5,962 nucleotides of DNA from an uncultured Alphaproteobacteria bacterium (GTDB lineage Bacteria > Pseudomonadota > Alphaproteobacteria > Caulobacterales > Parvularculaceae), in contig CALKYG010000208.1 in the NCBI GenBank assembly GCA_938003575.1, positions 1-5,962 on the forward strand, written 5' to 3'. The notes under the pieces are model-generated. The model was not told where the DNA came from. It ran no database searches and saw only the letters and a list, made by a program, of their open reading frames with translations. Of this stretch, positions 1 through 5,962 are shown piece after piece. Position numbers and translations under genes: made by a program. How positions within the stretch are numbered: the first letter of the stretch is position 1; each line of letters begins with the position of its first letter.

Positions 1-211
1 CGCCGACGTGCAACATGTGCGTCAGCCCGCCCGTCTGATAAACGAACGCCATCACAAGCGGCGCCGTAAACGCGAATGTGGCGGCGAGCGGGCGCTTGAA
101 GCCGATCAGGTCTTCTCGCGCGAAGTCCATGATATTATCGACGAATTGCGCCGATCTTTTGAGACGCACCTCGACCGGCGCAGGGATGGCGACGCGATCG
201 GTGTTCAACAT
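1..211 (-). CDS. Hypothetical membrane protein, N-terminal part (cut by left edge)
   Basis: The ATG at 209-211 is preceded by a GGAGAG Shine-Dalgarno about 8 nt upstream. From it an open frame runs off the left edge, giving 70 complete codons and no stop. Residues 1-40 are soluble and charged, with basic and acidic residues alternating in a probably helical stretch (EVRLKRSAQFVDNIMDFARE). Residues 41-59 (PLAATFAFTAPLVMAFVYQ) are a hydrophobic span that fits one transmembrane helix, flanked by Lys-Arg on the N-terminal side, so the N-terminus is probably cytoplasmic. It lies 130 bp downstream of the PilZ gene on the same strand and could be co-transcribed with it. I do not recognise the family and assign no function. 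The reading frame is well supported by the RBS and the membrane-protein-like composition. The C-terminal part is outside the window. Confidence 0.7.
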   Translation of the reverse strand, partial: MLNTDRVAIPAPVEVRLKRSAQFVDNIMDFAREDLIGFKRPLAATFAFTAPLVMAFVYQTGGLTHMLHVG

Positions 212-341
212 GGGTTGTTCTCTCCGGTAGTCCATGGATTGGAACTGGCGATGCGGAGAGAATGCGACGCAGAGATTGACTTGGCGTTCCCTGCGACGGC
301 TCGATTTTCGTCGATTTTTATTTTAATCGGCGCTGAAGCGT

Positions 342-740
342 TCAGACGGCGTCGTTCCAGCGAACGACGGAAACGCCGGCCTCGCGACCGTTTTGCCACG
401 CTTTCTTCACGATGCCGACGAATCTCAATGTCGGAATGGTCAAAGCGAATTCGTCGGGACAATCGACGTCCGAATTGAAAACGACCTTCAATCCGGAAAA
501 GCTCTTGTCGGCGATCCGGCAGCTTACCGACGTCACCTGGTCGAACATCGCCGAGCCGACACGGTAAACGCATTCACGGTGTTCAGCCCGTTCATGTCCG
601 CGCAAGGTCCGGCATTTTGCGGCATGCTGCGACGACCCGAGCGATTTGACCCGCGCCTCAAGGCGGATCCTCGCCGCTTCAGCCAATTCGGCTTCGATAA
701 CGGGATCCACGGTCTTGCGGGAGAATTTGATGCCGAGCAT
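342..740 (-). CDS. PilZ domain protein (putative c-di-GMP receptor)
   Basis: This 132-residue protein carries both halves of the PilZ c-di-GMP-binding signature: RxxxR at R51-AEH-R55 and DxSxxG at D78-K-S80-FS-G83, 23 residues apart. A beta-rich tail follows (residues 84-128, including W115 and W128), as expected for the PilZ barrel. PilZ proteins bind cyclic di-GMP and pass the signal to motility, polysaccharide or regulatory partners; the partner cannot be read from this sequence. Residues 10-35 form a charged, probably helical N-terminal extension. There is no signal peptide, so it is cytoplasmic. I chose the ATG at 738-740 because AAGGAAG sits about 6 nt upstream. An in-frame TTG at 801-803 would add 21 residues but has no comparable RBS. 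It is divergent from ald and followed after 130 bp by the truncated membrane gene. The domain call is firm; actual c-di-GMP binding is inferred from the motifs. Confidence 0.87.
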   Translation of the reverse strand: MLGIKFSRKTVDPVIEAELAEAARIRLEARVKSLGSSQHAAKCRTLRGHERAEHRECVYRVGSAMFDQVTSVSCRIADKSFSGLKVVFNSDVDCPDEFALTIPTLRFVGIVKKAWQNGREAGVSVVRWNDAV

Positions 741-923
741 GACAGGCTTCCTTGCGATGGCCGCTATTGGGACGTTTTCTCCATTTCGGAAATGCCGTTG
801 CAACGCTCAGGCCAGAACCGGGGAGCCATCGGCCTGATCCGGGCCTTCCCACCCGCTGAAATTCAATTTTGCCGCGCGCAATAATCTGCTAGACGGGCGC
901 CGGATCACCAATGGAGACAGGCA
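741..923. promoter_or_regulatory. Divergent intergenic region between PilZ gene and ald
   Basis: These 183 bp separate two divergent genes and must hold both promoters. The clearest element is an imperfect inverted repeat close to ald: AATTTTGC at 865-872 and GCAATAAT at 878-885, around a 5-bp CGCGC spacer. The inner TTGC/GCAA arms match perfectly, and it lies about 40-60 bp before the ald start in the only A/T-rich patch of the region. Many ald genes are controlled by an Lrp/AsnC-type regulator, which makes this a candidate operator, but no regulator gene is in the window and the match is short. I see no convincing -35/-10 pair. Confidence 0.3.
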
Positions 924-2036
<1,113 letters not shown>

Positions 2037-2152
2037 CGGCGCCGCCCGGCTATCACATTTGATTGAGCGCCGGATGTTTTTGGGACGCGTTCCGTTTTTG
2101 CGGCCTTGCATTACAGGACGCATCAGAGGAGTATAGCGGAGGGAGAATCCTT

Positions 2153-2518
2153 ATGCGCAATCTGTTGTCCGCACTTGCCTTTGCGGCCGTCCTGTCGATC
2201 GGAACGGCGCACGCCGCACCCGCTTTCGGCGCTTCTGCGCACCGTCTGGGCGCAGCCGGCGGCGCCGGCAAGGCGAGCGCGGAAAGCAGGCCGCAGTCTC
2301 TGCTTGAGGCGATCATCAGTTTGGTCCGCTTCGATCTCTCGGCCAAAACAGCCCCGATCGTCAGCGAAGCCTATCCGGGCGTCGCCGCCAACGCGAAAGA
2401 ATGCGACAAGGCGGAGAAGACCGAACTCGCAAAGGCTGATACGGCAAAGCAGACGGACGGCGGCGAATCCGCCAAGGGACGCGCCCGCACCGGCGATCCT
2501 GTCTATCTCGCATTCTGA
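2153..2518 (+). CDS. Small secreted protein of unknown function
   Basis: This encodes 121 residues. The ATG at 2153 is chosen because a strong GGAGGGAGA Shine-Dalgarno lies just upstream and because it opens directly into a signal peptide: MRN, then a hydrophobic core LLSALAFAAVLSIG, then the signal peptidase I site AHA|AP after residue 21. An in-frame TTG at 2063 would bury that signal and is rejected. The mature protein is about 100 residues, with an Ala/Gly-rich start, a short possibly amphipathic stretch SLLEAIISLVRFDLS (49-63), one cysteine (C84), a Lys/Glu/Asp-rich hydrophilic segment (82-110) and a hydrophobic end DPVYLAF. It should be exported to the periplasm or outside. I do not recognise the family. 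It lies 116 bp after ald on the same strand with a strong intrinsic terminator 22 bp after its stop. It may have its own promoter, but none is obvious. Confidence 0.85.
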   Translation: MRNLLSALAFAAVLSIGTAHAAPAFGASAHRLGAAGGAGKASAESRPQSLLEAIISLVRFDLSAKTAPIVSEAYPGVAANAKECDKAEKTELAKADTAKQTDGGESAKGRARTGDPVYLAF

Positions 2519-2540
2519 GAAAGCAGCCGCCGAGGATCTG

Positions 2541-2569
2541 AAAGCCGCCGTTCATACGGCGGCTTTTTT
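2541..2569 (+). terminator. Intrinsic terminator after the secreted-protein gene
   Basis: A perfect GC-rich stem GCCGCCGT (2544-2551) / ACGGCGGC (2556-2563) with a 4-nt loop TCAT is followed at once by six T residues (2564-2569). It is a classical rho-independent terminator for the plus-strand unit ending at 2518. An AAA run before the stem pairs with the first T residues and would give a short T-tract on the opposite strand, so it may also weakly stop the convergent PepSY gene that ends at 2575. Confidence 0.94.
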
Positions 2570-2574
2570 GCTCG

Positions 2575-3291
2575 CTACTTCTTCGTCATCCGGGCCATAT
2601 CGTCCGCATACCGCCCGCCTTGCAGGCGAAAGGCGACAAGCAGCACGCCGGACAGGGCGAACAGAAGTCCGGTCAACGCAAACGTTCTTACGAGCGGGTT
2701 GTTGAAGTTCTCCCGCTCCCTGTAGTCCATGATGTGAAGCATCCAGAAGAAATCATACAAGCGCCATACGCGGTTGCGCCGCGCAACAACGTCGCCCGTG
2801 TCTGGCGAAACATAGATCCGCGTCTTGTCCGCGTCCGCGAATTCGACGCGCCAGAGCGCGCCGCGTCCGGCGGCCTCATGCGGCGGTTTGTTCAACATCC
2901 GCACCCGTTCGACAGCGTCATCGCCGGAAAAGTCGGCGACGGCGACCTGACGCGCCTGCTGCTCGGAAATAGGGGATATTCTCTCGCCTGAATCGGCGTC
3001 GAAAAGCGCCGCGCCCCATTCGCCGCGAACGACGTAGACGTCCCGCCCGAGCCATCGCTTCAGCGTCACTTCACGCGCGCCTCCCGCGTCCGCGATCACG
3101 CCGGCCGGCGGAAAATAGTTCTGCACCTCAAGGTCAACCGGCGCAGCGAATGCGATCGCATTCTCGCCGCGGACATATTCAATCGGCAGCAGGCTCATGA
3201 CGACGCCGCTGGCCATCCATAAAGTCACTTGCGCCATAAGGGCGAGCGCCAGCCAGCGATGAAGGCTCTGGACATGCTGACGAAACCGCAT
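2575..3291 (-). CDS. PepSY domain membrane protein
   Basis: This encodes 238 residues with two transmembrane helices and a periplasmic domain between them. The N-terminal SLHRWLALALMAQ (residues 9-21) is the HRW motif typical of PepSY-associated membrane proteins and starts TM1 (about 12-35). Residues 40-195 are the periplasmic part, with a PepSY-like stretch at 146-172 (WRVEF, IYVSPDTGDVVAR). The conserved juxtamembrane block RLYDFFWMLHIMDYRERENF (177-196) and TM2 (about 201-222) follow, with a short cytoplasmic tail rich in Lys and Arg. Relatives occur beside iron-uptake or redox genes and resemble PiuB-type proteins, but the biochemical role of the two-helix forms is not established. I chose the ATG at 3289-3291 because it starts just before the HRW motif. 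An in-frame TTG at 3307-3309 would add six residues. The RBS is weak (GTAGAG), and the TAG of the upstream doubtful ORF lies only 4 nt before this ATG, so translational coupling is possible. It is convergent with the secreted-protein gene. Confidence 0.88.
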   Translation of the reverse strand: MRFRQHVQSLHRWLALALMAQVTLWMASGVVMSLLPIEYVRGENAIAFAAPVDLEVQNYFPPAGVIADAGGAREVTLKRWLGRDVYVVRGEWGAALFDADSGERISPISEQQARQVAVADFSGDDAVERVRMLNKPPHEAAGRGALWRVEFADADKTRIYVSPDTGDVVARRNRVWRLYDFFWMLHIMDYRERENFNNPLVRTFALTGLLFALSGVLLVAFRLQGGRYADDMARMTKK

Positions 3292-3295
3292 CGCT

Positions 3296-3589
3296 CTACA
3301 GCCGCGCAATTCGTGGATGAAATTCAGTCTTCCTGAACCGGCCGGTCAGGGAACGGGCGTCTGTCACGCCGCCATGCTCTTCGCCCGCAAGCCGCTCCCC
3401 CCGCGCGCCGCTCGCAGCGCGATTGAGGACCGCGTTTGCTGGAATTCTCGATCTTTCCGCAGAATGATCGGCGCCGCCGACCGGAATTTCAGCGCTCGAT
3501 TTAACAGTCTCGCTGCAGACTGATGTTCCGGAAGCGTCGCCGCAGGCGGCGGCGAAATGCGCGGCCGCTGCGCCGACGATCCGAACCAT
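3296..3589 (-). CDS. Doubtful small ORF between two minus-strand genes
   Basis: This is a 97-codon open frame with ATG at 3587-3589. In favour: it starts 5 nt after the stop of the 98-residue protein gene and ends 4 nt before the PepSY ATG, the tight spacing of an operon. Its N-terminus (VRIVGAAAAHFAAAC) could pass as a short lipoprotein-like signal with C16. Against: third-position GC is about 63%, clearly below that of the neighbouring 98-residue gene. Rare codons such as AGA, AGG, CGA and GGG are common in it. The only RBS candidate (AGGA) is 3 nt from the ATG. The product is a low-complexity mix of Ala, Gly, Arg, Ser and Glu with no recognisable domain. An overlapping plus-strand frame at 3317-3523 has similar weak statistics. 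If neither is real, 3292-3594 is a roughly 300-bp noncoding stretch holding the nested inverted repeat described separately. Confidence 0.3.
   Translation of the reverse strand: MVRIVGAAAAHFAAACGDASGTSVCSETVKSSAEIPVGGADHSAERSRIPANAVLNRAASGARGERLAGEEHGGVTDARSLTGRFRKTEFHPRIARL
3481..3531. repeat. Nested inverted repeat
   Basis: Two inverted repeats are nested. The outer arms are CCGGAA (3481-3486) and TTCCGG (3526-3531). The inner arms are CAGTCT (3505-3510) and AGACTG (3517-3522), around a 6-nt loop. Both pairs are perfect over 6 bp, but the 18-nt gap on one side makes the outer stem uncertain. No T-tract follows on either strand, so it is not a normal intrinsic terminator. It lies in the stretch of weak coding signal upstream of the PepSY gene and might be a leader structure or an operator, or might be chance. 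Confidence 0.3.
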
Positions 3590-3594
3590 GCGTC

Positions 3595-3891
3595 CTAGGC
3601 TCTTGCGCCGGAGAACGTCGACGTTCCAAAGGCGCCGAGCTTGACGTTGCCGTTGAGCGCATCGCCTTCGACCTTGCCGTCGAATTCAAGCGTGATCGGC
3701 ATCGGCGACGTCACCTTGGCGGACCATTTCACCGCGTCGCCCGATACTGAACCGTTCTCGATCGCGACCGAGCCCATGTTCCCCGACATCGTGCCCGAGA
3801 GCGCAGCGCCGTCGGCCTTCAGCTCCAGCACGCCGGACTGCTCGCCCATCGGGGTTTTGATCTTGAGGTTCCACTTGCCGTCTACGGCCAT
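3595..3891 (-). CDS. Small beta-rich cytoplasmic protein, uncharacterised family
   Basis: This encodes 98 residues and starts at the ATG at 3889-3891, which has AGGAG 7 nt upstream. An upstream in-frame start at 4002 would add a basic, unrelated-looking 37-residue tail and overlap the end of the TIR gene. The sequence alternates hydrophobic and polar residues with many Gly and Asp turns, so it should be almost entirely beta-strand. It begins MAVDGKWNLKIKTPMGEQ and ends LGAFGTSTFSGARA. It resembles, from memory, a small family of conserved hypothetical bacterial proteins; no function is known to me. The two halves look alike: TPM (13-15), LELKADGAALSG (22-33) in the first, and SPM (62-64), LEFDGKVEGDALNG (68-81) in the second. 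This suggests an internal duplication or a small barrel, perhaps lipocalin-like (inference). There is no signal peptide. It lies 103 bp downstream of the TIR fusion on the same strand and may share its transcript. Confidence 0.87.
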   Translation of the reverse strand: MAVDGKWNLKIKTPMGEQSGVLELKADGAALSGTMSGNMGSVAIENGSVSGDAVKWSAKVTSPMPITLEFDGKVEGDALNGNVKLGAFGTSTFSGARA

Positions 3892-3994
3892 CTTTCCACT
3901 CCTGTTTGGGCGCAAAAGCGCGGGGGTCAAAGTCGGCGGGGAGATTACAGTCTGTCGATGTCGGCGCAAGCCGCGAGAGCAGTATTTGCGGCCA

Positions 3995-5683
3995 TTATTC
4001 AAACAAATCCGCTGCGAGGCGGACGCCCATGTAGCGGGATTTCACGTCGATATCGATGCGGCTTCTGTTTGCGACCCGCATATCAGCCGGCCCGCTCAGC
4101 CACGCCCCGCCGCGAATGACCCTTTTCCCGCAATCTCCATCCGTCACGGCCGAACCATCCAGCGGCGCATTGACGAAATTATTGACGTAGCAGTCGCTGA
4201 CCCATTCGCGCGCATTGGCGGCGACGTCATAAAGGCCGAAGCCGTTCGCAGGAGAGGAACCGACTGCGACGGCGCCGCTTGTCGCCACGCGGGACCGGTC
4301 GAATTCATCACCCCACCAATAGGCGGTCGATGCGCCGCCGCGCGCGGCGTATTCCCATTCGGCCTCCGTCGGCAGGCGATATTTGCGGCCGCTCTTCTTT
4401 GAAAGCCACGAGGCGTAGCCTGCGGCGTCCTTGAACGAGACATAGAGCGCCGGCAGTTGATCCTCATCGCCGCCGGGCTTTGCTTGACAGGCGCCGTCAT
4501 CGACGCAGGCGCGCCATTCGGCGTTGGTCACCTCGTAAACCCCAATAGCGAACGGCTTTACGGCGACCTCGCGTTGAGGGCCTTCATAAGCGTTGTGTCC
4601 GGGCTCCGAGGACGGCGACCCCATGGTGAAAGTCCCCCCCGGAAGCGGGATCATCAATGGACAGGACTCGCAATCGCGGAACGGACCCGCCTGCTCTTCC
4701 TCGCCTGCCGGCTCCCCAGCCGGAGGCGGTTCGACCGCCGCAAGATCGGACGCGGCCCCCTCTTGCGCCGCATCGGCGGCCTCGGACGCCGCATCGCCCT
4801 CAACCGGCGCGTCAGGCGCTGCGGCCTCCATTGCCGGAACTGCAGCCGCCGCGACGACGGCGGAGTCCTCGGGCCGCGCGGGCGTCGCCTCGGCGATCGA
4901 TGCATTCTTGCTGTTGACGATCAGGTAAGCGGCGACGCCGAGCACCGCGAGACCTGCGGCGACCCCGCCGATCAATAGTCCGTTCCCGGATTTTTTTGCC
5001 GCTTTGGCTGGCGCCGGCGCGGCGGGTCGCGTCGGCGGCGCGGCGGATCTCTGCGCCGGTTGCAGCGCCTGTCGTTGCTGGGCCGGCGCCGCCTGGGAAG
5101 CGGCCGCCTGGCGCGTCAGCGCTGCGAGGCGGTTCTGCGCGAGCGAGGCGAAATTGCCATTCGGATATCGTTTCAAATACGCCTCGAATTCGGCGCGGTC
5201 ACGGCTGTCCTTGATCGAGTTCCAGAACGCGGTTTCGATGGAGGCGTCCTGATGAGCCGCCTGCGCCGCTGCGGCCTGAGGTCTCGCGCCCTTTTTCGAG
5301 ATCGCCGTCCGGATATCCTGCATGAAGGCGCGCCAATGCGGATCGGCGCGATCGCCGCGCCAGTGCCGAAGGTCCGCCGTCTGGACAAGTTCGAATCGAA
5401 TTGGCCGTTCACAGTCCTCGATGAGGGCTGGCACAAGCGTTGAATTACGCTCGCCGACAGTCGCCTCCGCCCGCACCCATTTGGAATTCGCCGACCGTTT
5501 CGACCACAGAACCACGACCGCGCCGGAGGTGCGAAGATTCTGCTCGGTCACCTCGTCATAGGTCTCGCCGGCGCGCAGCGCCCCGTCCCACCAGACCGAG
5601 AGGCCTTCCGCCTCGAGCGCGGATGCAAACAGGCGCGCCATGTCGCGGTCTTCGCGATTGTATGAAATGAAGATGTCGGGCAC
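3995..5683 (-). CDS. TIR - transmembrane - FGE/SUMF1-fold fusion protein
   Basis: This encodes 562 residues. (1) TIR domain, residues 1-127: DIFISYNREDRDMARLFASAL, then WWD at 31-33, then SANSKWVRAEA at 64-74. E73, four residues after W69, is at the place of the catalytic glutamate of NAD-cleaving TIR domains. (2) Helical module, 147-189 (AFWNSIKDS, FEAYLKRYPNGNFASLAQNR). (3) Pro/Ala/Gln-rich linker, 190-233. (4) One membrane helix, 235-256, preceded by KAAKK, which predicts TIR inside and the C-terminus in the periplasm. (5) Ala/Glu/Pro-rich periplasmic stalk, 262-335. (6) FGE/SUMF1 fold, 338-562: IPLPGGTFTMGSP (345-357), VYEVTNAEW (382-390), YRLPTEAEWEYAARGG (435-450), GLYDVAANAREWVSD (483-497), RVIRGGAW (521-528) and GVRLA (553-557). 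The paired cysteines and the GFRC cysteine of active formylglycine-generating enzymes are absent, so oxidase activity is unlikely. The start is GTG at 5681-5683, with GGGAGAGG just upstream; no earlier in-frame start fits and a later one would cut the TIR. Role in defence, stress or signalling is inference. Confidence 0.94.
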   Translation of the reverse strand: MPDIFISYNREDRDMARLFASALEAEGLSVWWDGALRAGETYDEVTEQNLRTSGAVVVLWSKRSANSKWVRAEATVGERNSTLVPALIEDCERPIRFELVQTADLRHWRGDRADPHWRAFMQDIRTAISKKGARPQAAAAQAAHQDASIETAFWNSIKDSRDRAEFEAYLKRYPNGNFASLAQNRLAALTRQAAASQAAPAQQRQALQPAQRSAAPPTRPAAPAPAKAAKKSGNGLLIGGVAAGLAVLGVAAYLIVNSKNASIAEATPARPEDSAVVAAAAVPAMEAAAPDAPVEGDAASEAADAAQEGAASDLAAVEPPPAGEPAGEEEQAGPFRDCESCPLMIPLPGGTFTMGSPSSEPGHNAYEGPQREVAVKPFAIGVYEVTNAEWRACVDDGACQAKPGGDEDQLPALYVSFKDAAGYASWLSKKSGRKYRLPTEAEWEYAARGGASTAYWWGDEFDRSRVATSGAVAVGSSPANGFGLYDVAANAREWVSDCYVNNFVNAPLDGSAVTDGDCGKRVIRGGAWLSGPADMRVANRSRIDIDVKSRYMGVRLAADLFE

Positions 5684-5787
5684 GGCCCTCTCCCAGCAAC
5701 GCCTACCTACCGCAGGCGCGCGCTTTTTGGTAGGGCTGTTCTCAGCGGGCGGTCGCCCCGCCGCGGCTTGACCTTGCGGGAGGGCGG
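5684..5787. promoter_or_regulatory. Divergent control region with inverted repeat
   Basis: This 104-bp region lies between the GTG of the TIR fusion and the ATG of the right-edge gene and must carry both promoters. It contains CCTACC at 5706-5711, also read one step earlier at 5702-5707 because the sequence is CCTACCTACC. Its perfect inverted copy GGTAGG is at 5729-5734. The 17-bp spacer includes a run of alternating G/C and five T residues. The repeat sits 19-50 bp before the TIR start, so a protein bound there could repress both genes. Shine-Dalgarno sequences are present at both ends (GGGAG for the TIR gene, GGGAGG for the plus-strand gene). No good -35/-10 pair is visible. A single 6-bp repeat is weak evidence. 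Confidence 0.3.
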
Positions 5788-5962
5788 ATGGCCTACGCCT
5801 TCAATAATGACATTTTCCTGACCGAGGCGGACCAGACGCTGGCCAGGCGCGCGTTTCCGAACGTGTTTTACGCGCTCGATCATCCCGAACTCAGGGCCGT
5901 CTTCGAGGAGCACGACAAGCGAGCCAACGCCGCAAAATCCCGCAGCCGCCGCTGGGGCGTCA
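5788..5962 (+). CDS. Hypothetical protein, N-terminal part (cut by right edge)
   Basis: The ATG at 5788-5790 follows GGGAGG with 4 nt spacing and opens a frame that is still open at the right edge, giving 58 complete codons. The visible part starts MAYAFNNDIFLTEADQTLAR and is hydrophilic and probably helical. Then follow ALDHPELRAVFEEHDKRANA (29-48) and a basic run AKSRSRRWGV (49-58). A basic amphipathic end of this kind often comes just before a membrane helix, so the protein may become a membrane protein beyond the edge. A helical N-terminus leading into membrane spans would fit the SLATT or DUF4231 type of two-helix effector, but this is only a guess from 58 residues. It is divergent from the TIR fusion across 104 bp, which suggests shared control. 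I do not recognise the family. Confidence 0.75.
   Translation, partial: MAYAFNNDIFLTEADQTLARRAFPNVFYALDHPELRAVFEEHDKRANAAKSRSRRWGV

Noticed and set aside
333..345. CTGAA/TTCAG hairpin at the end of the PilZ gene
   Set aside because: The stem is five pairs with a three-base loop and no T-tract in the direction of transcription. The following bases are A-rich instead, so it is not a convincing terminator.
393..884. Long plus-strand open frame overlapping the PilZ gene
   Set aside because: It is a mirror of the PilZ gene in a high-GC background, its product has no recognisable domain and it starts without a clear RBS. The opposite strand has both PilZ motifs.
2082..2099. Short hairpin GGGA/TTCC followed by a run of five T residues after ald, a possible terminator
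   Set aside because: The stem has only four pairs including a G-T wobble, too weak to call. The strong terminator after the next gene is the supported one.
3317..3523. Plus-strand 68-codon frame opposite the doubtful small ORF
   Set aside because: It has third-position GC of about 63%, no clear RBS and no recognisable domain. It is no better supported than the minus-strand frame, which at least has operon-like spacing.
3942..3970. TTGCGC and TAATCT with 16-nt spacing on the minus strand, a possible promoter for the 98-residue protein
   Set aside because: Each box matches only three of six consensus bases, which is expected by chance.
3995..4200. Possible variable region of a diversity-generating retroelement at the 3' end of the FGE domain, since FGE/C-type-lectin folds are common targets
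   Set aside because: The C-terminal codons are not enriched in the AAY-type codons typical of adenine-mutated variable regions, and no second copy (template repeat) or reverse transcriptase is present in the window. Flanking sequence would be needed to exclude a distant one.
4457..4978. Plus-strand open frames within the TIR-FGE gene (also 4593-4928 and 5060-5443)
   Set aside because: They are by-products of GC-rich codon use in the minus-strand gene; their products are Arg/Ala/Pro-rich low complexity.

Overview
The window reads as chromosomal DNA of a high-GC alphaproteobacterium. The base composition, the GC-rich third codon positions of the clear genes, the Shine-Dalgarno-led starts and the gene types (PilZ, Ald, PepSY membrane protein, TIR/sulfatase-modifying-factor fusion) fit this class. 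Genus cannot be fixed from the sequence; a relative of the Parvularculaceae/Hyphomonadaceae is only a guess. No RNA genes, insertion sequences, CRISPR arrays or phage genes are visible.

Layout: (1) 1-740, minus strand: the N-terminal part of an unrecognised membrane protein cut by the left edge, preceded by a small PilZ-domain protein carrying both c-di-GMP-binding motifs. (2) 741-923: a divergent control region. (3) 924-2518, plus strand: alanine dehydrogenase (ald), a textbook full-length enzyme, then a 121-residue secreted protein of unknown function, closed by a strong intrinsic terminator at 2541-2569. (4) 2575-5683, minus strand: reading in the direction of transcription, a 562-residue TIR - transmembrane - FGE/SUMF1-fold fusion, a 98-residue beta-rich cytoplasmic protein, a doubtful 97-codon ORF in a region with poor coding signal, and a two-helix PepSY membrane protein. 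(5) 5684-5787: a 104-bp divergent control region with an inverted repeat. (6) 5788 to the right edge, plus strand: the N-terminus of an unrecognised protein.

The housekeeping part is alanine/pyruvate interconversion (Ald). The signalling part is the PilZ protein and the TIR fusion. The fusion is the most interesting gene. It places a TIR domain with a candidate NADase glutamate in the cytoplasm and an FGE-fold domain in the periplasm. That FGE domain has lost the paired cysteines and the C-terminal GFRC cysteine of true formylglycine-generating enzymes, so it looks like a sensor or binding module rather than an oxidase. It is divergently paired with the truncated gene at the right edge, and this pair is where a new signalling or defence unit could lie. 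The window alone does not prove one.
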